From: Talpa occidentalis
Lineage: Eukaryota > Chordata > Mammalia > Eulipotyphla > Talpidae
DNA length: 64,000 nucleotides
Reading direction: 5' to 3'
Assembly: GCF_014898055.3 (NCBI RefSeq)
Contig: NW_023601104.1
Location: 78,227,106 to 78,291,105 of the forward strand
Positions within the stretch are counted from its first letter, which is position 1. Each line of letters opens with the position of its first letter. Below are positions 23,263 through 34,410 of this stretch, piece after piece. The position numbers and the translations under genes were made by a program. Under the pieces are notes generated by a model. It searched no databases. It saw nothing but the letters and a program-made list of their open reading frames with translations, and was not told the DNA's origin.

Positions 23263-23804
23263 TGATTGACTCTGTTTGAAGGACAAAATCTTCCTACGCA
23301 TGGTATTTTTGACATATCACCCAGGGATTTTTGTGTCCAAAAAATCCACTTCTACCATGAACCCCTGAAGTTGAGTCATTTTTGGAAGATGTGGAAACCA
23401 AGAGCTTATACCCATGGTCCCCAGGCAGCCTCTGACATGCAGAATCTCATCAAATCTCTCAAATGGACAGTGTGAGACAAGCAACAGAAATATCCTGGAG
23501 CCAAGAAGAAGGAAGGAGGAAGTTCCAATAGCTGGCTGCCCAGAACACGAGAAATCTGACTAAATGGCTTAAGACCAGACCATCCCCCCTACCTCACTCC
23601 CCACCTGCCCCCTCCACATACACACAAAGCACTAGCAGGTCTTCCAGTAAAACTCCTGTGCTAACCTTTCCATTCTGTGGCCACCTCTCCCTGGCACACC
23701 AAACCCCACTGATGTGCCAGCACCCCCGAGGCCACAGGCTTTAGGAGACTCTCCCTCCACGTGACTGGGTTATAGCCGTGAGCATAAATGTGCCACAAGA
23801 TGGA

Positions 23805-23890
23805 AGGAACACAGACTTCACCATCACACCTGAGTTCAAATCCCATGTCCTGGTACCAAAACTGACTGGCTGCGTGACCCCAACAAGTAT
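23805..23890 (+). repeat. MIR-like fragment
   Basis: CCTGAGTTCAAATCCCATGT and CTGGCTGCGTGACCCCAACA match the MIR core. Confidence 0.7.
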
Positions 23891-23979
23891 AGAAAAGAGC
23901 CCTTCAACCATCTTACCCAATTTCTTTATTATTTCTAGTCAGGTTTCTTTCCTTACTAGATGCTTTTAGGTGTTTTTAG

Positions 23980-24325
23980 GTATTATGGTAGTTTCCCTTT
24001 ATTCACAGGAGATGTGTTCCAACACCCCCAGTGGACCCCAGTCTGCAACTGAGCATAGCACTGAACCCTACATGTACTATATTTCTCCCTATACATATAG
24101 ATGTATGGTAAAGTTTAATTTGTAAGTTAGGCACAGTAATTAACAACAACTAATAATAAGATAGAGAATTACAATATACTATAATAAATGGCCTTTGGAT
24201 ATGGTTTGTTCTCTCTCTCTCTCAAAATATATTATTTTACATGATGTCTTCAGACCACAGTTGTCCATGGGTAACCAAAACCTCAGGAAGTGAAACCAGC
24301 ACAAAGGACCTACTATGCAGCTATT
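23980..24325 (+). mobile_element. Tigger-like (TcMar) DNA transposon fossil
   Basis: TTTCCCTTTATTCACAGGAG, GTTCCAACACCCCCAGTGGA, AAGTTTAATTTGTAAGTTAG and GCACAGTAATTAACAACAAC follow a Tigger-family non-autonomous element. The 3' end TGGGTAACCAAAACCTCAGG pairs loosely with the 5' end as terminal inverted repeats. Confidence 0.7.
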
Positions 24326-24429
24326 GGCAAAACTAGATCACCTCATTTCTTTCTTCTCATCTTTATACCAACTGTTTTATCTTCTTAACCTGTATATAAG
24401 AGTCCCCAAGGCAATATCTAAAAATAGCA

Positions 24430-24850
24430 AAAACAAGCATTTCCTCTTTTAATGAAATAGGATTCAGTGTTTCACTTTTTTAGAATGATATCCATGGCTA
24501 ATTTTTAATCTTCATCAAATTTAAGTTGTTTTTTTTATTCCTTTTAGAGTTTTATTATAGGAGAATTTTATTGGCCACCCTCTCAGCATCTGCTGATATA
24601 TGGCTCCTTAGTTTGCTGATACAGTGAATTATGGTGATTTCCTAATGATTCCTGTGACTGGACCCTGCCTCCTCCCTAGAATGTGCTCCCTTTGGTCAGA
24701 GTATTGCCCATTTGATTCCCTGCTATATTCTACTTGCTAATATTGCATTTTGCATCTATATTCAGACTTGAGATGGGTCTATAATTTTTGGACTTTCATC
24801 ACATTTCAATTTTATGGTTATATTAACTTCCAAACATAAATTGAGGACTT
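24430..24850 (-). mobile_element. old L1 ORF2-region fragment, antisense
   Basis: TTTGCTGATACAGTGAATTA, GCTAATATTGCATTTTGCAT and GGTCTATAATTTTTGG correspond to the reverse-transcriptase part of L1 ORF2 read in reverse. The frame is broken throughout. Confidence 0.65.
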
Positions 24851-24934
24851 TTGCTGGATATAAGTAGACAAGACAAATACTCTCTCTGTACCTTTTATCT
24901 GAAAATCATGAGATTACTACTTTCTTTGAAGAAT

Positions 24935-25005
24935 TATAAATAACATTTGTAAAGTATCTCACTCAGTACCCAGCACATAATAGATGCTCAATAAGTGGTA
25001 GTGAG
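24935..25005 (+). repeat. MIR-type tail
   Basis: CAGTACCCAGCACATAATAG followed by ATGCTCAATAAGTGG is a MIR 3' end. Confidence 0.65.
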
Positions 25006-25987
25006 GGGCAAGGGGTTTCAACTTGCCCTGCTACCTCATAAGTCCCAGAGCCTTCTGCAAGAGGACTTTGACCCCAACCTCAGATTATGGGACCTGCCAA
25101 TTGGCTAGACTTTCTTATAAGGTGAAAGTCTAAAATCCAATCTAGAGACTAACTATAAATTCAAGTCCTACAATTGGCTAGTCTCTCTCTCACTTTTTCT
25201 CAGGCACATGTGTGTGTAAATATTGCAAAAAAAAAAAAAATGGCATTATATATCTCAATTCCCATTTGACTCAGAGGCCCTGCAGCATGCATTCTGGGCC
25301 AGCCTGCAGCTTTTTCTATTTAGCCTTTTAAAATGACCTGAGCTCAATAAACAGCAAATTATGGGGTCACTGGATATAAATTCATCTTGTCACCAAACAT
25401 ACCATTGGTGAGGAATAAATGTTTATTAAAAATAAGATGATAATATCCGTATTTCCAGGAGGAGGCCTCAGCTCTCCCACTATATGCTACATAAAACTCC
25501 ATTTGTGCCATTTTATTGTCTTCCTTAATCACAGAATATTCAGGATCTTTACAATCATTTGGTCTATCTAACAAATTGCTTAATTCCCACTATTACTCTG
25601 GAACCCTGTCCTGGGACAATTCCACTGATGGGGAGCTCACTACCCATCTTTGAGTTCCTTGGATTGTAGGGACGTCTGTGCTGGAGATCTCTCCAAAGGA
25701 CAGTTTTACATAGATTTCATCTCGACATCAACTTATATGCTGCCGTGACAGAGCACACCTTCAAAACATACTCATGGAAGAGCTGATGAATGAACACAGA
25801 AACACTTTGTGGGGAAAACCAGGAGCTGGAGGAGGAGGTGGTAAGTGTATAGAAGCTGTTCCATTTATCCACATTAACCTCATACAAATAGTCCTACAAA
25901 ACCAAATCCAAGCAAAGAATTTGCTGTGTCTCCTTCCCCAATACCACAGTGAGTAATTATTTTTAGAGTAAACCCTTTCTTCAGAAA

Positions 25988-26192
25988 AGAGATTCTCAAA
26001 AAGTAGTCCATAGACTACCATCAGCTTCACCTGGGAACTTGTTAAATATGCAGATTCTCAGGCTCCAAGCCAAATCTATTCAATCAGGAACTCCGAGCAT
26101 GTGGCCCTGTGGTTTACATTTATGTTTAAACATAAATGTTTAAACAAACCCTCCCGGTGATTCTGATGGACAACTGGTTTGAGAACCACTAT
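25988..26192 (+). mobile_element. MER5A-like hAT fossil carrying a 24-bp palindrome
   Basis: The 5' part GATTCTCAAAAAGTAGTCCA, CTTGTTAAATATGCAGATTC and the 3' part GTTTGAGAACCACT give the MER5A pattern with facing terminal repeats. The middle is interrupted by the palindrome at 26116-26139. Confidence 0.75.
26116..26139. repeat. perfect 24-bp palindrome
   Basis: Both halves are ACATTTATGTTT and its reverse complement AAACATAAATGT, with no spacer; TTTAAA lies at the centre. Confidence 0.95.
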
Positions 26193-27078
26193 ACTGGAAG
26201 ACCAACTCCATTCTTGACTGACTTCCTGCATACACCTGGCCATCTGGATGGCTGCAGGTGGCAGCTGGGGCAGAGGGAAGCAGTCCCGAGGCCTGTGTTC
26301 GATTATTAGAAATAAAGGCAGACAGCACATGGCCATCTTGGGACCCAGACCCATTGCCAGGCCCCTGGATGCACAGCCATCCAGGTGAAGCTTCATGTCA
26401 CCACCTGCTTATGCCAGGTCATTCCTTCACCACCAGGTTTTCAAGAAAATATTGACATTTAATATGCGCCCAGTTTGGTGGCCCCAGCAGGAGAAAGAGA
26501 GATGCGTTCCCTCCTCCTGCCCTCCCTCCAGCGTCCGCAGTCTCACAAGGTAGCACACATGTCAGAAAGCAAGGAATGAGGCAGGACAAATAACACCAGC
26601 GTGAGCATGTGCGTGGCCAAGAGGAGAGGCCAATACAGCGCCTGAGTGGGTGGGAGACAGCTCCCTGGAGAGGTGGGATGAGTCACACTCAGGAAGATGA
26701 GCAGACAAAGAAAGCAAGGGCACTCAGGCACCAAAGCACAATCTGCCCAGCACTTTTTTGGGAACTGCAGGCGAGTCAGCAGAGCCCCGGTGAAGGGGAC
26801 TAACAAAAGAGGAAGAAGGGCAGGACTCTATCCTGCCAACAGGGAGCCAGGGGAAGGACTGGATCCTGGGGGCCAACTTAATCAGATTTATGCTTTAGAA
26901 ATATCACTTAAGACTGTGGTGCACAAGATGGATTTGAAGGTGGCGGGAGGTATTTTAATTTTCTATGTGTGAACAATGAGGATTTCAGAATGGGAGAGAG
27001 CTAAAAAAGAGAAGGGTAGCGTGAGCAGTGAGGAGGAGCCCAGCGAGACTAGCACAGCCTCCCTGGCCGGGAATCGTG

Positions 27079-27089
27079 CCCCCCCCCCC
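27079..27089. repeat. C11 homopolymer
   Basis: Run of 11 C within a C-rich stretch reaching about 27118. Sequencing and indel hotspot. Confidence 0.85.
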
Positions 27090-27149
27090 ACCTCCCAGCC
27101 ACACTCCCCCCTCCTCTTCTATCCCCTCTACTTCTTAAATGTGTTTTTT

Positions 27150-27430
27150 TCCCCCTACCACAGAGTCTTTGCACAAGCTCTTCCCTCTGCCTAGATTGTC
27201 CCCCGGCCCCAATTTAGCTGATAAATGCTTCCTCATCCTGCAGATCTCAGTTCAAATGTCCTTCCCCAGGGAAGTCTTTCCCATTAAAATTAGGACCCCA
27301 GTTTATTACCTTCCTAGGACTAATTGTGTATCAGAATGTGTGTCTGCCGCCAGCTGCCGCGTGACAGGCCTGGTGTGTTTGTTTGCACCCTGTTATATCC
27401 CCAGTGACCAGCAAGGGGCCAGACTCGTGG
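27150..27430 (+). repeat. L2 fragment
   Basis: TTTGCACAAGCTCTTCCCTC, CTCAGTTCAAATGTCCTTCC and CCCTGTTATATCCCCAGTGA follow the L2 3' region. Confidence 0.8.
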
Positions 27431-27834
27431 CTGGCACTAGTGTCAGGTAAGGGAAGCAGCAAAAACAGCCAGGTTTCTGACTTGGACAGAAGGATGCAGG
27501 AGGAAACCCAGATTCAAGGAAGGAAGAAAATGAGTTCATCCTGGGCTTGGTTTGCACACCTGGAGCTTGGAAAAGAGAGGTGGATTTTGGAGGTGGCAAG
27601 GTGGTGATGGAAGGCATGGATATGGAGAAAAGAGCCAGCAGAGTGTGGAGAGAGAAAGGGAAGGTGTGTACATAGGGGAGAACTCAGGAGACACCAAAAT
27701 ACGAAGAGTCTAGTGGAGAAAGAGAAACTGATTGTTCTTTTTTAAGTTTGTTAGGAAAGACTTCCACAGGAGTGAGCAACATAAGGCGAAGGAGCAGAGA
27801 TTCCAGATGACAGCAGCAATCCCACCCCCAACCA

Positions 27835-27975
27835 CAACAGCTCTCAAGGGTACACCACGTGCCAGGCCCATTCTGGGGCTTCAAGTAAATTTGCTCTCAG
27901 GAACCCCCAGCCCCATTTTACAGATGAGTAGATACAGAGACAGAATGATGTCAGATAACTAAGAAGGGTCAAGCA
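27835..27975 (-). repeat. MIR-like fragment
   Basis: CCCATTTTACAGATGAGTAG is the reverse MIR motif. Confidence 0.65.
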
Positions 27976-28161
27976 GGATGGGGACCGAGGAGAGCACCAG
28001 ATTGACAATTAGGGGTTACTTAATGGGAAGGGAATCTGCAACCTCGTGGAGGACAAGACAGGCTTCAGGGAGCTAGGAGGTTCCCAGAAATGAGGAAGTG
28101 GAGATGGAGCCCATAGGCTTTTCCTTCCAGCATGGCTGTGTAAGGAGAAAACAGTGAGGCT

Positions 28162-28185
28162 GGGGGGCGAAAGGGGTGGGTGGGG
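28162..28185 (+). other. G-quadruplex motif
   Basis: Four G runs of 6, 4, 3 and 4 with loops CGAAA, T and T. It satisfies the usual four-runs-of-three rule with loops of seven or less. Confidence 0.7.
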
Positions 28186-28984
28186 ATTGAGGCTTCAAGG
28201 AGGCTGAGTGGAGCTAGTTCTCCAATACAGCGGGTCATCGAATAGGCTAAAGGGAAGGAGAGAGGAAGAGTGGAGTTTGGAAGGCAGGGTTAGGAGGGAT
28301 TGGAGATAATAGAGTACAATGCTTAACCCCAGCAAAAAGCTTATGACCCAAGTCTCAGCCCTTCAAATGACTTCATCCTCGGGACAGGAGATTTTTAAGA
28401 TTTATTTTGGTTGAAATGCATCTGTATCAGACTGCTACATTTAGATGGAAAGAAATGGCTTGGAAATCCTGCTTTGACTGGATAGCAGAAGGAAAATCAG
28501 CACCATTTCCCATTCTCTGTTTAATCATATCTTCCTGCAGTCTGAACACTTAGGGGCCAGCTTCATGGGGAAGCAATCTGCGGCTTCAGACAGGGTCCAT
28601 GCTCAGAAGGGTCCCATGCTTGGTTGAACGTTTTGGTGCCACCATCTTGAAGTCCTTAATATTTCCTGAACAAAGAACTCCTCATTTTCATTTGGCACAG
28701 GGCCCTGTAAAATTATGTAGCAGCTCCTAGAAGCCTGTGAGGGCTAGGGGTGGAGATCTGGGACCAAGTTATTCCTGTCAACCTGGTGAAATAAGAGCAG
28801 CTGCTGTGAATACAGGACCCCACAGCCATGAGTTGGGAGTGAAAGTCCCCCATGAAGTGGCCTTGGCACTCTGGCCAGAGCAGACCACTCCAGAGCAGGT
28901 CACTTCAGTGCCATCAGCCCCTCTGGCCCTGCTTCTGGGTCTGCCCTGCCCTCAGAGGCAGGACCTGTAGTGAGTAAATTGGGA

Positions 28985-29210
28985 GGCTGGATCGGAACTG
29001 TCCGGGTTCAAATCCTGATTCTGCTACTGGCTTGTGCAATCTTGGGCTTTGTGAAGACCCCTCTCTGTGCTTCAGCATCCTTTCTGGAAAAGAGCGTGAT
29101 GGCGACAGCATACCTACCTCAGAGCTATGAGGGTCATGGGAGAACACATTTCAAACAGTGCCTGGCCCACAGTCCCAGCCAGTGTCAGCTGTTATTATCA
29201 CCACTGCCAT
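28985..29210 (+). repeat. MIR-like element
   Basis: GTCCGGGTTCAAATCCTGAT, ACCTACCTCAGAGCTATGAG and CAGTGCCTGGCCCACAG cover nearly the whole MIR. Confidence 0.85.
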
Positions 29211-29227
29211 CAAAGTGGATCAGCAAA

Positions 29228-29262
29228 GGGGGAAAGTCCAAAGGGGGAGGTGGGGAGGGGGG
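29228..29262 (+). other. G-run cluster, possible G-quadruplex
   Basis: G runs of 5, 5, 4 and 6; the first loop is 10 nt, the others 4 and 1. Weaker than the motif at 28162. Confidence 0.45.
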
Positions 29263-29856
29263 CAAACTTGCAGCTTCTCCTCTGAAGTCTGGAGTGATGG
29301 TGTAACAAGAAAAAGAGGGCGGGAAAGATGCATTCTGAAAATAAAGTATTAGAACCATCTGCTATCCTTTTATCATGTCAGCAATCTCACTCTGGAATTA
29401 TCTGTCGTGTGGAATCAGACAGAGCCCCAAGACTGCTGAAGCATTCAAAGAGGGCTGTGCCCCCATCCTCCCATTCCAGTCTCCTTCCCTAGGGCAAGCT
29501 CCTTTGCGTCAGGCACTTCTGAAGCCACCACCCCTGGGACCAGTCGAGCCTGCCTGTGCACAACCTAAGGTCCTCCTTTTCACCTTGGCAAGCATGCACC
29601 TGGATTTTGTGTTCCTGGCACAGCACACATGGAGCGGAATGGCTGTGACAATAAGGAAGGTCCAGCTTGCCTGCCTCTCTCTCCTTCCCCTGGGGCGGAT
29701 CCATCTGTCAAGCTGCAGAAATAGTGTTTGCCCACTTCCCAACCCAGAGCTGGATTCTCCAGGCGGGACTCCTGTCTGGAGTTATGAATGCCTTCAGTGT
29801 TGCCCCAGAATATTTACAGCATGTCCCCCACGCCAGCCCTACCCCACTTGCCCCTT

Positions 29857-29887
29857 GGGGGGAGAAATGGCAGGGGGAGGGGGAGGG
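29857..29887 (+). other. G-run cluster, possible G-quadruplex
   Basis: G runs of 6, 5, 5 and 3; the first loop is 10 nt, the others single A. A purine-rich tract follows to about 29917. Confidence 0.45.
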
Positions 29888-30309
29888 AAAGCAGGAGGAA
29901 GGAAGGAGGAGGCGAGAGTCAGGGGCAGTTTGTGTGAACAAAGCGGCTGCAGCAGACAGCAGAATCCTTCCTGCCGGGGAGAAGCGGCCGCCTTCCCCAC
30001 TGATAACTTAATGACTCTGGCACATTTTCATCAGCCCAACTTGGAGCACGCAGTGGGTATCTGAGCCAGTGGTTTCCGAGAGACTGAAAGCAGTGACTGA
30101 AAGCAATTACGGGATGAGCGTCCCAGAGACAAAGCCTGGGCCTTGGGAGGCACCTGGCCGCCTCTCATTCCCAGCTCTGCCCTGTGGCACTTACGGACAA
30201 CGCTTAGAACTCACTTCCCTCGAGTCACCGCAGCTCACCCGCCTCAAACCACCTCTGCAGCGCCTGTCATCAGCCCACGCCACCGAGGCACCCCACACAG
30301 ACTGTCAGA

Positions 30310-30470
30310 GGGGCACACATTCTGACCCTGAATCTCACAACAGCTCCCCATTTTATAGCTGAGGAAATTGAGTCTGAGGGACTTGAAGCAACTCTCTAAA
30401 TGGCAGAGCCCAAATCTGAACTCAGGCCCATCTGGCTTTAAAGCCCCTGGCCTGCACTAGTCTGGCACCG
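30310..30470 (-). repeat. MIR-like fragment
   Basis: CCCATTTTATAGCTGAGGAA and AATGGCAGAGCCCAAATCTG are reverse MIR motifs. Confidence 0.8.
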
Positions 30471-32069
30471 GATTTGTATCCCTCCTAGTGCCTGGAGCTG
30501 AGCTCCAGGTCCAGTCCTCTGCTTCTGGCAGTATGGCCAGCAGGGAGCACTGGCAGGAGAATGGAGGCTGAGAAGAGGGAAGATGAGACTCTGTACCCTA
30601 CTGTTCCCTACTCAGGCAGCCTGTGGTGCAGGGGCTAAGCCTCTTGGGGGAGGAGACTCCCAGGAATCATGAGGGATCCTTGGGATCAGGATGAGGCATG
30701 CTTCCCCCTCCTTCTCCTTGGTCAGCTTATGCTACCCACACCCCCATAATCATCCTGTCACCAAATTCTCCCCATCTAGCCCTTCTGAATGGAACCTTAT
30801 GCCTGCTGGGGCCATAGCAGGAAGCTCACTCCCTGCTCACCCCTTAGACTGGTTCATAGACGTTTGGGGCTCCCCACATCTTCCCCTTAACCCTCCACCC
30901 TCTCTATGCAGAACCATCTGGGGCTGGAGAAACGCCTACCACTGATCTCCCCAGGTGGGGAGAGGCCCCAAGTGAGAGAAGACCTGACGTGACTCAGCTT
31001 AGGACAGAACCCAGGGATAGTTCAAAAAGCCACCAGCTCAGACTTGTATACTCAAGGAGCAGTTTAATCCCTACAATTATTTTAAATATACAGGTGTCTC
31101 AAGAGCAAATGGTAACACTGAGGTATAGTTTCTTTGAGTATTTTTGCCAAGTGTGTGAGACTATATAAAAATTTTAATATAATTTTCATTGTAAAACAAA
31201 AAAAAGAGCACATGGTAACTACTGAGCTCATGTAATAAAGTGGAGACTTCAAGTTGGTCCAGGTTCTGCAACAATTAGGCACCAAGATGCTCCTGTTGGG
31301 CAAGCCCATGGCTCCTCACACCCAGGTGGGTTTCTCCACACACACCCCCACTGGAGCCCAGAGGCCAGGGGAATGGGCGGCCCTCTGCAGCTCTGGGGTC
31401 CAGCCTGCCTCTGATGCTAATGTACTGCGCACTCTTGGATAAAGCCCACATCTCACTAAGCCTTGGATTCCCCATGTGTTAACCATGGGGCTTGATCAGG
31501 TGACATCTAAGGCCATTATAGCACTTCATGACCCTTTTCTCTAGGTGCCTGTATGTCTCTGATGCCTGTATGTCTCCTGTGTGTCATCCCTCTGGGACGC
31601 CCAGGAGTTACCTATGCCTCTCTCACCCCAGCAAGGCAATCTGCAGCTGCCTTCCTTCAAGCCACCCTGAATGCTTATTTTAAATTGAATTATTCTGGAC
31701 AGAAACACAGGCAGCTGGAATAGGGGTGGGGTGTGAGGTCTTGATTTTTGAGAACCATTCCTGAGGCCCTGGCACTGACATATAGCAGGCGGGAGCCCAG
31801 AGACAGGTCTATCAGATGCCAGGGATCAAAAAGTCCTAGATCTTCCTCGAAGGTGTGCATTCAGGGGATTTTGGAATTTAATGTATGTGAATATGAGTGT
31901 CAGTTGAAAAATGGAGATAACCAACAAAATTTTCATTTTAAAATATCTCATTCTGGATACGCAGCTGAGAAATGCAGGGACTCCCCAAAATGAAGCATTA
32001 TATGTGGGACTCTTTCCTGCCCTGCAGAGAAGTCAGGGAACAGAATTCTGGGCTCAGCCTTCCTGGTCA

Positions 32070-32220
32070 GTGTGTGACTTGCAAACCTCAGTTTCTGAGT
32101 CTGTAAAATAGGGATAAAAATAGTTTGTCCTTACAGCTGTTGTGAGAACTGGATGTGTTTATTCATGTAAGGTGCTCAGTCCAGTGCCTCAGCAGAACAA
32201 ATATTCAACAAAACATTTGC
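32070..32220 (+). repeat. MIR-like fragment
   Basis: CCTCAGTTTCTGAGTCTGTA, GTGTTTATTCATGTAAGGTG and CCAGTGCCTCAGCAGAAC follow the MIR 3' half. Confidence 0.75.
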
Positions 32221-32344
32221 TAGTTTTGATCATTCATTGGATTTCATTCAATTGCCTCCCTGGTACCTGACAACTTCAGCAGTCTGTCCACAGATCACAC
32301 TGGAACCCAACCTCAGTGTGAAATAAGTACCCTTTCTTGATTTG

Positions 32345-32590
32345 GTATAAAGAAAATAAATATTTATTGAGCACCTCTATGAACCAAGCAGTGAGCTAAT
32401 TGTTTTTACATGTGTCTCATTCAACCCTCTTGGAAACTCTATAAGGTTAATCTTACAATCCTCACTTGACAGAAAAGAAACCAAGATTCAACAAGATTTT
32501 GTGATTTGCCCAAGGTCATGGCAAGGAAGCAATAGAGCAAAGATTCAAGTCCTGACCTTCTTACTTGAAACCCATATTCTTCCAATCATC
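32345..32590 (-). repeat. MIR-like element
   Basis: AATATTTATTGAGCACCTCT, CTTGACAGAAAAGAAACCAA and TTTGCCCAAGGTCATGGCAA span most of a reverse MIR. Confidence 0.8.
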
Positions 32591-33774
32591 ATCCCTCGTG
32601 GGAAAAGGGTCTTTGACTATCGTATTGTGTCCAACTTAGCACGTCCTTAATTAGCTTATGGAGTAAAATTTAATTTTTAATCTTGCATTAATAATAATTT
32701 AAATAATAAATATAATTGTCAACATTTCTGGGGAAGATAAACAGAGAAAAGCAAAAATTCAAAACCATGACCAAGGTGTGACGGCCCCAGACACCTGGCC
32801 CTGTGTGGGTCCCTGGATGACTGTTTCATAGAAATGCAGCTCAGATGCAAAGCAGGTGTCATGTGTGAGCCCAGCCTACCTAGTGCGTTTCACTGACCCT
32901 TACCTGAGGCAGACACCCACCACCTGCAACATCGCTATAAACACCTCATAACTTTGGAGAAGCAAATGTCCATCAGCATCTGTTAGACTTCTCTGCCTGC
33001 TGTCCCGCCATTTCCACAAACTCAATTGTCAAAGTTTCATCACTCCCAAAACTACCTCCAGCACTAGAATATTCTTGTTTAACCCCTTCATGTCTCCACT
33101 ACTCAGTATCAAGACCTCAAGTCATCATGGCCACCTCCCTCTCTCTTATACCCCATGCTTCCACCCTCTGCCAGGTTCGATGGATTTTTCTCTCATAAAC
33201 TCTCTTATTTGCCCATCCACCTCATTCCTGCTGTTACCACCATTCAGACTTTGTGTCTTCTCCACGGTACTTGGAAAAGGCTCCTCTCGGCCATCAGACT
33301 TCAGACTTTCTCCCCTGAACAGCTAATCCTACAGATTAGCCTTTCCGGAGATGTCTCCAGAATTGTCATGATTCACCATTGACTATGTAGGCCAATCTCT
33401 GAGCAATTCAGCCTGGTGTTTCCTGCAGTCCTTGTCCGACCTTACACATTCCAATCTCCCCACCCAAATGCACTGCCTTGGCCAAACTGGTCTATTCTGT
33501 GCTGGTACATACATCCCACATCCCTCTACATTATGGGAGCAACCATGGGACTGGAACTAGGATGCAACTTGAACATGACTGGTCCTTCACCTTGGAAGGC
33601 ACACAGTCCAGCTTGAAGGAATAGATCGACCAACTGATAGACTGACCATATGATGAGAGAGGTAGCCTAAGTAAAGGAATATGGAAGGTAGGCAGGTTCT
33701 GGGAAGAGATGGGTGACTAGGGGGAGGGAAAGGAGAGATGGGCTGGCGGGAGGTTGGAGGTGAGGAGAGAGAGA

Positions 33775-33960
33775 TTGCTGACTGGGAGCAAATCCTGGCT
33801 CTGCCACTCATTCACTGTGTGACCTCAGGAAAGTTAATCCCTCTTCTTCCTAGTTTCCCTATCTATGGGATGGACATGACCATAGCAACTAGCTCATGGC
33901 ACTTTTGTGAGTTAAAGAATGAATATAGATGAAAACCATAGAACACCCCAGGCTATAATA
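33775..33960 (+). repeat. MIR-like element
   Basis: GGCTCTGCCACTCATTCACT and GTGTGACCTCAGGAAAGTTA are the MIR core. Confidence 0.8.
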
Positions 33961-34095
33961 TAAATCAACAAATTCTGCCATTATTATTATTACCACATAA
34001 ATCGTCACCCCCCACCACGCCTGGGCACTAAAGTCAACTCAATACACACTCACTGAGGACCTGTCAGCTTCCTAGAGAAGGACCCGGCACGCATG

Positions 34096-34115
34096 CACAC
34101 AAACACACACACACA
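34096..34115. repeat. short CA repeat
   Basis: Imperfect CACACA run with one AA interruption. Confidence 0.8.
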
Positions 34116-34214
34116 AGACCACTCCCTCCCCTGAATCCTTACTTGGTGGTGTTATCACCCTCATCCTGCTGGGACACTGTGTGTCCATGACAGAGACGGA
34201 GGGAATAAGGAAAA

Positions 34215-34410
34215 GGGAACAGTGGAAAAAACATTCATTAAGCACACACCATGGGCAAACATCTTCACATACACGCTGAGATGTAGCTTTCCCAAGCACG
34301 CATCACCCGCTTCACGTCTGAGGAAATGCAGACTCCAGCAGACCTTGATTTTCTCCAAGTCCCAGATAATCAGCGACAGAACCACAATTTGATCTCAGCC
34401 TCCTCACTCC
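34215..34410 (-). repeat. diverged MIR-like fragment
   Basis: ACATTCATTAAGCACACACC and CTTCACGTCTGAGGAAATGC suggest a degraded reverse MIR. Confidence 0.5.

Noticed and set aside
25227..25240. A14 run as a possible retrocopy tail
   Set aside because: No matching target-site duplication or upstream AATAAA was seen.
29375..30064. Longest plus-strand open frame, 229 codons
   Set aside because: No recognisable domain, irregular composition, lies in GC-rich intronic DNA where stop codons are rarer; no splice or promoter context.
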